From: Synergistaceae bacterium
Lineage (GTDB): Bacteria; Synergistota; Synergistia; Synergistales; Synergistaceae
NCBI GenBank assembly: GCA_030523725.1
Contig: JAUNHV010000007.1
Location: forward strand, 1-64,000
Direction of reading: 5' to 3'
DNA: 64,000 nt
Shown: piece by piece, positions 12,001 through 16,856 of the stretch
How the letters are laid out: the number at the start of each line of letters is the position of its first letter
Position numbering within the stretch: the stretch's first letter is position 1
Notes under the pieces: model-generated
What the model saw: only the letters and a program-made list of their open reading frames with translations
Told to the model about the DNA's origin: nothing
Databases searched by the model: none
Made by a program: the position numbers and the translations under genes

Positions 12001-12280
12001 TGCAGGATTCCGCCTCAATGGACAGTCAAACGACAAGGGCTTTAACCTATTCGGAGGGCTTGCCTATGAATATGAGTTTGACGGAAAGGCAAAGGGTTCA
12101 GTTGGAACAAGCGCGATGCCAATGTCAGACTTTAAAGGCGGAAGCGGCTTGGCAGAATTCGGAGTTAAATTCGATAGACTGAACAGTGCCTGGAAGGGAG
12201 AACTTTCTCTTCAGGGTTACACAGGCAGACGTGACAGCATAGGAGCTAATCTTAGTATTTGGTATATGTTCGGTAAATAA
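29..12280 (+). CDS. Giant autotransporter adhesin, 4083 aa
   Basis: Type V secreted surface protein. Residues 1-34 form a signal peptide (basic start, hydrophobic core, cleavage near AWAA). Residues about 77-325 resemble the DUF6273 domain found in surface proteins (YFGKYWQ, WRVLSV, WLRSPG, VRPAFNLNPESV). Residues about 799-1100 carry nine GGAI-type repeats; residues about 1411-2580 hold two copies of a roughly 590-residue block; residues about 2585-3500 hold three related modules. The last 270 or so residues (from about 3811, KKWETFAALGG) look like an autotransporter beta-barrel of alternating amphipathic strands, ending in IWYMFGK. A GGAG-containing ribosome site precedes the ATG. The passenger is Gly/Thr/Asn-rich, as expected for a beta-helix. 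Adhesion or aggregation is inferred from architecture only; no catalytic motif was seen. Confidence 0.9.
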   Translation: MGNFKSFKKVVLLVMLVVFTASFGTPVVTPAWAAGLIKIDQILNMGTGGGTGGGASKVTRSGTTITSVTTSDNAKTIYFGKYWQSTTSIWGAKEAIKWRVLSVNAPLDTSGTNNKGVLLLSDQGLYADAFNGSKVKANKNVWGKDATSTDTAISSEIRTTLNDRTMDGVKGKGFAADAFDQKEFDAIASTKHTAGGNQSGNDNVSTDKLFLLSGSDQNGVTVGEIYNTAYGFADDDSRISTATTFATKVAMYGNNSKVNVQSADSESAWLRSPGSNGDFAFSVNARGKVNGNGVTGDINAVRPAFNLNPESVLFLTAANATGKGASKIGMFSIDNTYTGSDGWKVTLKDTDITAPTVSSVTQTKEGDTVDSLAGKTNTLDLTNGLTVSYKDDLSVAYDAAASFTTGANYLSAVVKDSAGNYVNYAKIAEKSSSSPAKVGLGTLADGTYTMYVFAEKTNGDKETDYASDFSNAEGYTIGNGDVTIFADKLSATHKGKELTANLDKGFNLSFDADTYNTSVALANNATGKITAGGTGTEIKNVSVGSGASLAFKNKFTVSDLSVGNDGLLQITSDVNASTADTITVKNALTLGDSSMLKIQLSDPYFATAKKSIPVNNLALLTATNGLSIKAENITGVATVGTYGIFTPIFSVVDNNINLTGFNFKGDEPGGKGHIYKLAYLGKYKSGDPVPYGHVVKYDKDARTDILYKVKNDDGKLWGRAGRDSTISTREELKYDWDDESKTLKQHTEVGDGDITVIYDNKTKVSGARTSEGVNPNVTAYVKSYVPEPTAPGDDGPLEGGAIYTNNCNNTDIKADFVANYLNANAKSIRWGTGGGAIYNSSKNSKIGDITGDFIGNFVLNQNPTNADARGGAIYNLQSASIGNIYGDFIGNFVKGAQWVYGGAIQNSYRTTGFDVDKVSTIGNIVGDFVGNYAEATYGAAAGGAINNECYFDEPMSGAKIGDITGNFIGNYVKTNANTHEEFSLVGGGAISNVGSVMAEEKTSIGNITGDFIGNYVVFSTDRLEGVIVAGGAIRNTNATIGDISGNFIGNYVQVQDGKERTKAYGGAIYNEHGKIKFLTKDTDIKFADNTAKVGGAIYNDGNGTVKLYAASGKSITFEGKADDALVDSVHNEGRLYINGDGTDAPTTGTVNFATITNDYDIGMMLINGGTVNIKGDVAQKSLTVAENASLNFTGNTELGIGSIVNRGSVNIAKGGAVKGKFNFDARSTNTEITNNGIWYAVNSLSGANVTLSDGGTIDVAYSAITKDAQGKFAPTYNKKTSYDTATVSNLVINDGELKIQSNLGAETPTADRLIATALTLGENVKLKIQVMYDPLFATAKGEITGKSAVVLSTESEGIVKDLLSKITTETVIGTHGKFTPIFGINAEIPNSILLTGFSFTGDGPMPPESSQTVTELSKEEDKAWKSINVTGDKIKAETPAAVWLVDKVDSETGKGEFKLDSAGATISATSTDKKSGGPWLYGIYMKESTAGHTITLSGGPATISAINNKADDGAGATGFHAEGLTVKTGGKDLTIDTVTSKGSGGDPAAASYGVNLTGATLDLTNGSTYGTLTIGGADAGKGIISTASVAYGLDVEGGATVNSGKIIIKNVSTPTSAMAFGAYLEGEDTSVKTNGNDITIIGIQSSGKYGSARGIAQYNGAELNLEGKDNVGKLTIDGVKSIGAEGNAFGYNVTAMTVAHKGSVTIRNIEAKEAFAIFVDGWQGDLASELTLGYDGEKLSGGTYQIEGDVAAAKDNGSATAKLTMALQNKDSYLYGNLLSTYVPWELVVKGNITVDLLDGGKWYPAFNASHESKDNNATVTLSKGTGKDASEGVIDLAYSGFKPKAVTPGDLDPYERDKAGALIPEYNEKTDFATATISNLVIKNGLLKIQSALAKSDAAEDSKTDSITVTELIFTGELKIQVMYDPFFAKATGKGKFDGKQIAVLTATKFSTGTVTGVTTEYDGKKFTPTFAFDDTKGIIYIAGFEFDAGGPVPPDPQKSTKTVTELSKEGDKPWKEITVTGADITNETPAAVWLEDKVDPKAGIGEFKLDEKGATISATSTADSKNLWLFGIYMKEKTKGHTITLSGGPATISVVNTLNEKGAGATGLNAEWLTVKTGGKDLTVETVQAKADCAYGIVLDGATLDLTNGTTYGKLTIGSNDTGKGISSASEKYVTGLNLISDATINSGAIDIKNVSSESSGTVCGLSLSDNASAKTNDKDVTITEIKSSGMAAGLSLVKGSELDLGSGKLTIDGVKSTGSGGFNLAVGYLVDQATVAHKGSVSIRNVEGPGAFAIATITSVDGNPAKLTLGYNDEKGTTLSGGTYQIEGDVVAAKVLETATSELKMALQNDASYLYGNFLTKFDLMGLKEQGNITLDLLDGGKWYPVSVADPKFENDATVTLSKGTGKDASEGVIDLAYSGFKPKAIVKPGDLDPYERDENGALIPVYDNDKTAFRTVQVSNLVIKNGLLKIQSNVKTSGSKADALVASALTIGDGAELKIQVMYDPAFKDATDDITGEHIAVLTATKVVAGTLSKDMVTGVATMYGDKKFTPTFDFDATHIYLTGFTYGGEPPVPTGVKTTSEALGSKGAETDTTFFEMTADEKLTEAWGTFIARSGGKTTLTLKGAGTSKNTVDGNGNNGLTVDGKDHAVTVEAITVTNMVNPFTVTKGSLTLDGVTIGTGVSGDITNDDILTLKGVTTLTTSLNLTGSGETTLEGTLAGSGALTIKGGKLALDASQYLADRLVLDEGGTLKFTGGTLSGDINNNGTVTAESGVVVNSTITNAKTTSKTEIKKGASFGANGKIDGGVASIGEDVKFSSNNVANLTELSATNSIYNFSATLGTGTAASPFIKADDILTVGGKATGTIKLGTIKLSGTSSDEWAADTSQVMQYLNAEDGSSLEIVGSKMQTSTGYKYTFSQAMKDNKAWVGYMTVLKQGGAISYTLKEIVNANPTEAGEIDSYIVEGLYDVTKDLGALNNQKRNGEFTIFGNTEGDAPVLYGNGNKGITVADTEQGGKAGDILNIQDLTMKDFDVALTNKADGVVNLSNVDFTSTSENADIINDGTLNLNGEVSFGAGVDGKGTMNVASDQTFADGVTIVQAKVNNEADLENNALIRVTDVVNKKKLTTSMENLFAKTISNSGTFDITGGTLSQTVANKDGITKLEKGASFGTSGKVDNGKAELKEDVNFSAKNVTNLTGLDTDNATYDFSATLGEGTAASPFIKADDILTVGGKATGTIKFGSISLKGVASEDWAKDTSKEMQYMTAAAGSNLIISNSKCYQVVSGSGIIDYTFSQAMNGEDARIGYMNVEKKSSAKQIQDLVSDPESSGFSVEEGSDIDVEGGTLGVLDTSGKEDPTYTISGKNAEDTSLVGDGDSEKTGITVANDGDTLIVKDITMDNFGVDIENQEGGTVKLEDIAFTRTQGEADIVNEGTVNLNGTATFDKGIKDDDFKGTVVVGAGATVAGQGTNATSINTGKLEGQGDLTVKGVTINLGETIDGKVAGNFTLEGAVLAGAGKENTAETTSSLTVAKNTSSGFKNLSFTVVDTANINGKLTLDAAELNGGDINVNASGRLEAMNGSTISGNLTTFGTFSVYGNTTIAGSFTPKGALIFHLDGHKADDIFLTTQTPVNLKNAAVGLIQNDPYYKLSQGEKMTLVTNIVKDSYRGPSAMSARSSGGVATYTYSVGEAALPSKSVAARVNSAQSVKAENNHDAKYAVEVANGLPNAQGMSEAKIVDATVTTNDQGGVVLGEENANDVYALVLGYLGHEATKETKSFSQAKLAVTAAVNSGSDLIATSVMENATPSGKKWETFAALGGSRNRYDEIGSNVDLNMFNVAAGLSGKVFDNLTLGVFVEGGDGRYNTEDRFAAESVLAKGDVNYFGGGLFAKYEGKKTDLGQFHGEASMRAGHINSKYNSANFNPGTFTSFDLSGSYLGAHAGFGYKWNVSGKRTIDTYVKYLWSRQGNSSNVMDGETIDLEAINSHRLRAGFRLNGQSNDKGFNLFGGLAYEYEFDGKAKGSVGTSAMPMSDFKGGSGLAEFGVKFDRLNSAWKGELSLQGYTGRRDSIGANLSIWYMFGK
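2423..3345 (+). repeat. Nine GGAI / IGDITGDFIGN repeats in the autotransporter
   Basis: Nine in-frame units begin with GGAI (mostly GGAIYN), and most continue with I-G-[DN]-I-[TSV]-G-[DN]-F-[IV]-G-N-[YF]. Unit length varies from about 25 to 45 residues because of variable linkers. The GGAI plus FxxN pattern resembles the repeats of chlamydial polymorphic outer-membrane proteins, which form beta-helix rungs. Homology to Pmp proteins is an inference from motif likeness. Confidence 0.8.
4262..7770 (+). repeat. Two tandem 1.75-kb repeats in the autotransporter
   Basis: Block one (4262 to about 6037) and block two (6038 to about 7770) encode parallel proteins: TVTELSKE, ETPAAVWL, GHTITLSGGPATIS, TYQIEGDV, YERD, LKIQVMYDP. 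DNA identity is uneven but reaches 89 identical bases at 5478-5566 versus 7224-7312. Further single copies of the LKIQ...DP...FTPIF sub-module lie at about 1815 and 4005, so the domain was copied more than twice. Confidence 0.85.
7780..10420 (+). repeat. Three related 1.1-kb modules in the autotransporter
   Basis: Modules begin near 7780, 8890 and 10010. Modules one and two share ASFG, NFSATLG, ADDILTVGGKATGTIK and YTFSQAM. A 72-base stretch is identical at 8570-8641 and 9686-9757, a spacing of 1116 bases. The third module keeps only the first half (GITVA, TVNLNG). The exact match points to fairly recent duplication or gene conversion. Confidence 0.8.
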
Positions 12281-12285
12281 AAAAT

Positions 12286-12417
12286 AAAACGAGGATTATA
12301 TACCTCATCTGCTTTGCGGTTGGGCGTAAAAGGATGCTCGATGGACGGTAAGTCCACCTGCGCTCCTTTTGCACCCAACCGCTTTGCATCTAAGGCATAT
12401 AATCCTCGTTTTTGGTT
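12286..12417. repeat. Large imperfect palindrome after the autotransporter
   Basis: The left arm (12286-12337) and right arm (about 12358-12417) are nearly reverse complements: AACGAGGATTATAT, TTTGCGGTTGGG and AAAAGGA on the left meet CCTTTT, CCCAACCGC and ATATAATCCTCGTT on the right. A small inner hairpin, TGGAC-GGTAA-GTCCA, sits at the centre. It starts six bases after the autotransporter stop codon, so it may also end that transcript; the right arm finishes in a T run. The right half belongs to the dispersed repeat at 12361-12459. Confidence 0.8.
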
Positions 12418-12459
12418 AAGTGTTGTGCTATACGGTTCAGCCGAAGCCATAAGCGCTGC
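12361..12459. repeat. Dispersed intergenic repeat, copy A
   Basis: These 99 bases match 42568-42666 with eight mismatches and no gap by my hand alignment. The match covers CGCTCCTTTTGCACCC, the AATCCTCGTTTTTGGTT block and GCCGAAGCC, and ends just inside a hairpin. Both copies lie between genes and neither shows a convincing reading frame. A MITE- or REP-like element, or a shared structured RNA, are the obvious readings. Confidence 0.85.
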
Positions 12460-12478
12460 ACGAAGCGCAGCGCTTATG
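12448..12478. other. Perfect 12-bp hairpin
   Basis: CATAAGCGCTGC (12448-12459) and GCAGCGCTTATG (12467-12478) pair completely around a seven-base loop. A second GCTTATGGCTG at 12494-12504 can compete for the upstream arm. No T tract follows, so this is not an ordinary terminator. It is the tail of the dispersed repeat. Confidence 0.75.
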
Positions 12479-12579
12479 ACTAAACATAAAAGTGCTTATG
12501 GCTGATAAAATAACTTTGTAACGAAAAGCTAATAATTTGTGGTAGAATACCAAAAAGATTCTGAATTTGAGGTGGTAAG

Positions 12580-13038
12580 ATGAGACCAAGGAAAAATCGT
12601 GTGATGCTTGTCGGCACGACCACGAGTGGAAAGACTACACTGTGCCAACGCATTGCAAAGGACGATATGTCATACAGAAAAACTCAAACGGTTAATGTTG
12701 TCGGCGGATTTTTGCTTGACACACCGGGAGAGTATTTGGAAAGGGTGCATCGTCATTCCTATCTTTTGGTTTGCAGCTATGAAGTTGATGTTGTTGTCTT
12801 TGTACAAGACCCAACAAAGCCATCTTCACTCTTCCCACCAAATTTTAACACCTTGTTTCAACCAAAACCATGCTATGGGATTATCACAAAAATTGACATA
12901 GCAACAAAAGAACAAATTGAAACAGCGCGCAAGTATCTTCTTCTTGCTGGCTGCAAGGAAATTTTCTTGCTTAGTGCTGTTACAAACGAAGGAGTTAAAG
13001 AATTTTTGACTGCCATGGGGCATGGTGACGATGAATAA
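12580..13038 (+). CDS. eutP: EutP/PduV-type small GTPase
   Basis: Small P-loop GTPase of the EutP/PduV family, 152 aa, a usual length. The Walker A motif GTTTSGKT is at residues 12-19, DTPGEY (G3-like) at 47-52, and TKID serves as the base-recognition motif. The family accompanies ethanolamine and propanediol microcompartment operons; proposed roles include compartment positioning or acetate kinase-like activity. GAGGTGG lies seven bases before the ATG. It opens the eut locus, with eutV starting inside its 3' end. No convincing promoter was seen in the 75 bases upstream. Confidence 0.92.
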   Translation: MRPRKNRVMLVGTTTSGKTTLCQRIAKDDMSYRKTQTVNVVGGFLLDTPGEYLERVHRHSYLLVCSYEVDVVVFVQDPTKPSSLFPPNFNTLFQPKPCYGIITKIDIATKEQIETARKYLLLAGCKEIFLLSAVTNEGVKEFLTAMGHGDDE

Positions 13039-13651
13039 TTTTTCAAAGAAAAAAGAAAATAATAAAATTACTGTTGCAATTGTCGATGATGAACCAATCA
13101 CAAGAATGGACCTTCGTGAAATTTTGCAAGCTGCTGGCTATTTGGTGGTAGCAGAAGCTGCTGACGGATTTGACGCAATAGAAATCTGTAAAAAACATCG
13201 CCCTGATGTTGTTATGCTTGACATAAAGTTGCCACACCTTGACGGGCTCACTGCTGCAAGGGCGATTATAAAGGATAATTTGGCAGACACGGTTATCATG
13301 CTCACGGCTTATAGTGACAAAAACTTTATAGACGAAGCAAAGGAAACAGGTGTTGCCGGATATCTTGTAAAGCCTTTTGACGAAAGGTCTCTTATCCCCT
13401 CTATAGAAGTTTTAGTTGAGAGATCACGTGAATTTCAACGAATGAGACGTGAGGCAGAAAAAACAGAACAAAAGCTCCAGGAACGCACTATTGTAGAAAG
13501 AGCCAAGGGGGTTATCATGAAGGCTCGTGGAATTTCTGAGGAACAAGCTTATATCTATATCAGAACCTTGAGCCAAAATAAATCTTTGCCTATGAAAGAA
13601 ATTGCAGAATTGATTTTATCTAGGAGTAATACCGTTCAATGGCAGGAGTAG
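13031..13651 (+). CDS. eutV: ANTAR-type response regulator EutV
   Basis: Two-domain regulator: an N-terminal receiver (acidic VDDEP, phospho-acceptor Asp in VVMLDIKLP, Lys in YLVKPF) and a C-terminal ANTAR RNA-binding domain (ERAKGVIMKARGISEEQAY). In Enterococcus, EutV prevents termination in eut leader RNAs once phosphorylated by EutW. I chose the ATG at 13031 because GGGG at 13017-13020 is then suitably spaced; 13022 is an alternative three codons longer. The gene overlaps eutP by 8 bases and eutW by 13, which implies translational coupling. The likely target here is the terminator before eutA. Confidence 0.93.
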   Translation: MNNFSKKKENNKITVAIVDDEPITRMDLREILQAAGYLVVAEAADGFDAIEICKKHRPDVVMLDIKLPHLDGLTAARAIIKDNLADTVIMLTAYSDKNFIDEAKETGVAGYLVKPFDERSLIPSIEVLVERSREFQRMRREAEKTEQKLQERTIVERAKGVIMKARGISEEQAYIYIRTLSQNKSLPMKEIAELILSRSNTVQWQE

Positions 13652-15093
13652 AAAATATTTCAATCCGCCGTCTCTGTAAGGAGAACACAAGTCTAACCGA
13701 TGCTGACATAGCAATTATTGAATCGATGGCTCTTGGGCTAAAAACCTTTGCTAACCTTGCTGACGCAGATATTTTCATAGATTGCCCCACTAAAGATGGA
13801 GATACTATTGTCGTTGCAGAAGCAAATCCGGATTATGTGGAGTCGTCATACAAAAATACTGTTGTTGGTCTTTTGGCAAAAAGCAAGGATGAACCTGCTG
13901 TGGCGCGAACATTCAAACTCGGTGTTGCAACAAAGCTGATGAAGGCACGCACGCAGGAAAACACGCATGTTGTACAAACAGTTGAGCCAATTAAAAACGA
14001 CAGTGGACAGGTTATAGCTGTCCTTATCCAAGAAAAAATGGCAGATGAATTGCAGGTTTCCCGTGAACATATACATCTTTCGCAAGACAGCTCACGCCTT
14101 GTGGCGGATGCAATTACCCACATGGTGAAGAAAGAAGAAAACTGGCTGACAGATGTTATTGACGAGGCGCTAATAATTGTAGGAAAAGACGGACGTGTTA
14201 GCGCATGCAACTCTCTTGCAGTTTCTCTTTATAAAAAATTGGGTTACGAAAGAGACTTGCTTGGGCAAAATTATTCAAACGTTATGCAAATTTACCCTGA
14301 AATGTCAAGTGTGAAAGACGAAAAAGGATTTGTGGAGTTTGAAGTGGAATTTGCTGGGGTGAACCTTGTAATCCGTAGAATCGATATAAATACGGATGAC
14401 ACGGATTTTGCCCTCATTATAAAAGATGTAACAGAAATAAAGGCAAGAGAAAAGGAACTTGTTTTGAAAGCTGTTGCAGTGGAAGAAATGCACCACAGGG
14501 TGAAAAATAACTTAAACACTATAGCAAGCCTTTTACGTTTACAAAGTCGTAGAACGCAAGATAAGGAAGCGCAAAAAATTTTGCATGAAACAATGAACAG
14601 AATTTTGTCCATTGCAATTACCCATGAGCTACTGAGCCGGGTTGGTGTTGATAATGTTTCCATACAGGAAGTAGTACAACAGATTAGAAATAATGCCCTG
14701 CGTTACAGCTCTGGTGACTTATCTGGTTTGCCGATTGATGTTGCTGTTAGGGGAGACGATTTTCTAGTCAGCTCCATGGTGGCCACTCATGTTGCAATGG
14801 TTGTGAATGAATTATTGCAAAATTCACTGAATCATGCATTTTCTCCAAAAGAAATTTTCAAAAACTCTAGACAAAAAGCTTTTGTAGATGTTATAATCCG
14901 TCGTGGAAACTTGTATTCATCAATTGAAGTTTGCGACAACGGAGTCGGTTTTGATGTAGCAAGGGCTAATGGCAACAATACGCTGGGGCTTGGCATAGTT
15001 CAAACTCTTGTTAAAGAGCGTTTGGAAGGCAAACTAAACATTACCTCAAGCAAAGATGGAACGGCTGTTATTTTTGATTTTAAAAACATCTAG
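13639..15093 (+). CDS. eutW: Sensor histidine kinase EutW
   Basis: Soluble sensor kinase, 484 aa, partner of EutV. It has no membrane segment. The N-terminal 160 residues match the H_kinase_N/GAF-like sensory region of EutW; a PAS-like stretch covers about 165-270. The phospho-acceptor box MHHRVKNNL (His285/286) is of the HisKA_2 type, followed by the ATPase motifs NELLQNSLNH, CDNGVGFD and GLGIVQTL. Known EutW proteins respond to ethanolamine. The start overlaps the end of eutV. A terminator begins 50 bases after the stop codon. Confidence 0.92.
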   Translation: MAGVENISIRRLCKENTSLTDADIAIIESMALGLKTFANLADADIFIDCPTKDGDTIVVAEANPDYVESSYKNTVVGLLAKSKDEPAVARTFKLGVATKLMKARTQENTHVVQTVEPIKNDSGQVIAVLIQEKMADELQVSREHIHLSQDSSRLVADAITHMVKKEENWLTDVIDEALIIVGKDGRVSACNSLAVSLYKKLGYERDLLGQNYSNVMQIYPEMSSVKDEKGFVEFEVEFAGVNLVIRRIDINTDDTDFALIIKDVTEIKAREKELVLKAVAVEEMHHRVKNNLNTIASLLRLQSRRTQDKEAQKILHETMNRILSIAITHELLSRVGVDNVSIQEVVQQIRNNALRYSSGDLSGLPIDVAVRGDDFLVSSMVATHVAMVVNELLQNSLNHAFSPKEIFKNSRQKAFVDVIIRRGNLYSSIEVCDNGVGFDVARANGNNTLGLGIVQTLVKERLEGKLNITSSKDGTAVIFDFKNI

Positions 15094-15142
15094 CTGCTCA
15101 CTTTTAATGGAATAATATTATCCGATGGTGGAATTAAATAGC

Positions 15143-15207
15143 AAAACGACGAAGTTTTGTAGGGTGTTTTTGTGCGCCTTAACAAGACTCCGTCGTTTTT
15201 TGTTTTT
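15143..15207 (+). terminator. Attenuator-like terminator in the eutA leader
   Basis: A long stem pairs 15143-15166 with 15175-15199 (AAAACGACG with CGTCGTTTT at the base, GG with CC near the loop) and runs into a T tract to 15207. A smaller hairpin, CAAAAC-GACGAA-GTTTTG (15142-15159), uses the same 5' arm and would exclude the terminator. This matches the layout of EutV-controlled leaders, in which a hexaloop hairpin overlaps the terminator. The loop has G at position 4, but G rather than the A expected at position 1, so the EutV site is unproven. Confidence 0.8.
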
Positions 15208-15245
15208 TAGCTTTTTAGCACAAAGCATTAAGAAAGGAAGATAAA

Positions 15246-16709
15246 ATGTGCGTTAAATCTGGGACAAGACAAGAAACCATGACAAGCGTCGGTATAGACC
15301 TTGGAACTTCCACAACGCAACTGATTTTCAGCGAAATTGTTGTTGCAAACAAGGCTGGAAGTTATATGGTTCCACGTGTTGATATCATAGATAAAAAAGT
15401 CATATATAGAAGCCCGATTTACTTTACGCCACTCCTTTCTCCAACGGAAATTGACACAGAGGCTGTTAAAAGAATTGTAACTAACGAATATAAAGCTGCT
15501 GGAATTACCCCTGAAATGGTTGATAGCGGAGCTGTTATCATCACGGGAGAAACTGCTAGAAAACAAAATGCCAATCTTGTTTTGAAGGCACTTTCAGAAT
15601 CCGCAGGGGAATTTGTCGTGGCAACAGCAGGACCAGATCTTGAATCCGTTCTTTCAGCCAAGGGAGCTGGAACAGACACGTTCTCTGAAGAGCGTCGCTG
15701 TGTTATGGCAAATTTAGACATCGGCGGTGGCACAACAAACATTGCAGTCTTCCAAAAAGGTACAATTCTTGGCGTGACCTGTCTTGACATAGGTGGCAGA
15801 CTTATAAAGATAGATCAAAATAAAAAGATTACATATATATATAGCAAGACGCAAGCGCTTGCGGAACGTCACGGTCTTTCAATTCGTGTTGGTGACATTG
15901 CAGATATTGATAAAATTTCACGCCTTTGTGAAATCATGGTAGAAATTTGTGCAGAAAGCATCGGACTTGCCACTGTAACAGACGAGCTAAAGCCTTTTTA
16001 TACAAACGATGGTAAGGGACTTCCAAAAATTCCGCCAATAAACGCTATCACACTTTCTGGTGGGGTTGCAGCAGTTTTTTACGATGAAGACAATCTCTAT
16101 TCCAACGATGTTTTTAAGTATGGCGATATTGGAGTTTTGCTTGCTAGAGCATTCAAAAATAGCAAGGCATTTCGTCAAATAGAAATTGTTCGTCCCACAG
16201 AAACAATAGGGGCGACAGTTGTCGGAGCCGGCATTCACACTACAGAAATTTCTGGTAGCACAATTTCCTACGCCGAAGGAATTTTACCAATAAAGAATTT
16301 GCCTATTTTAAATGTTGGTGACGAAAACGAAGCAGAGCCAGCAAAAATTGCAACGTCAATAAAAAATCAGCTTTCTTTATACAAAACTGATGGAAAACTT
16401 GATCAGCTTGCAATTTCTTTTAAGGGTGATGGCTACACAACCTTTAATGAACTTCAGGCTCTTGCAGACGCAATAATAGATGGTGCAAGAGAAATTATAG
16501 AAAGTATCCGTCCACTTATTATCGTAGTAGAAGCGGATATTGCAAAGGCACTGGGGCACTGCATAAACTTCAAATTGACAAACAAAAAGCCAGTTATTTG
16601 CATAGATGGAATCAGGACATTGACTGGGGACTATATAGATATTGGAGAACCAGTCTGCGGTGGACATGTCCTGCCGGTGGTCATAAAAACCTTGATATTT
16701 AATTCTTAA
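15246..16709 (+). CDS. eutA: Ethanolamine ammonia-lyase reactivase EutA
   Basis: Actin/Hsp70-like ATPase, 487 aa, that exchanges damaged cobalamin on ethanolamine ammonia-lyase. The phosphate-binding motifs GIDLGTSTTQ near the N-terminus and LDIGGGTTNIAVF near 160 are intact. The ATG at 15246 is preceded by AGGAAG at 15235-15240; the ATG at 15279 (MTSVGID) is a possible shorter start. It lies directly behind the attenuator and ahead of eutBC, the enzyme it serves. Confidence 0.94.
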   Translation: MCVKSGTRQETMTSVGIDLGTSTTQLIFSEIVVANKAGSYMVPRVDIIDKKVIYRSPIYFTPLLSPTEIDTEAVKRIVTNEYKAAGITPEMVDSGAVIITGETARKQNANLVLKALSESAGEFVVATAGPDLESVLSAKGAGTDTFSEERRCVMANLDIGGGTTNIAVFQKGTILGVTCLDIGGRLIKIDQNKKITYIYSKTQALAERHGLSIRVGDIADIDKISRLCEIMVEICAESIGLATVTDELKPFYTNDGKGLPKIPPINAITLSGGVAAVFYDEDNLYSNDVFKYGDIGVLLARAFKNSKAFRQIEIVRPTETIGATVVGAGIHTTEISGSTISYAEGILPIKNLPILNVGDENEAEPAKIATSIKNQLSLYKTDGKLDQLAISFKGDGYTTFNELQALADAIIDGAREIIESIRPLIIVVEADIAKALGHCINFKLTNKKPVICIDGIRTLTGDYIDIGEPVCGGHVLPVVIKTLIFNS

Positions 16710-16717
16710 GATTTTTT

Positions 16718-16762
16718 GCCATAAAGAACTTAAAGGTTCTGGCTTTGCCAACCGCTTATGGC
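16718..16762 (+). other. Three-way-junction-like structure between eutA and eutB
   Basis: GCCATAA (16718-16724) pairs perfectly with TTATGGC (16756-16762). Inside are two side hairpins: AGAACT-TAAA-GGTTCT (16725-16740) and GGC-TTT-GCC (16741-16749). A further hairpin at 16789-16811 (CCG...AGAAC-GTT-GTTCT...CGG) follows before the eutB ribosome site. The T-rich stretch after the junction is weak for a terminator. A processing site, regulator target or degenerate repeat are all possible. Confidence 0.55.
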
Positions 16763-16856
16763 TAATGTTTTTATAATTTTGGGATTGTCCGTTAGAACGT
16801 TGTTCTCTCGGTTATCTAAATAGACTACAAAAATCCAAAGAAAGGTGGAAGCCCTA

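Noticed and set aside
12217-12505. Short frames on both strands in the palindromic element
   Set aside because: They arise from the inverted repeat itself, the two products resemble each other only because the DNA is palindromic, and no start signal is present.
15960-15980. GCCACTG, a B12-box-like string
   Set aside because: It lies inside the eutA coding sequence, with none of the surrounding stems of a cobalamin riboswitch. No other cobalamin riboswitch was seen in the eut spacers.
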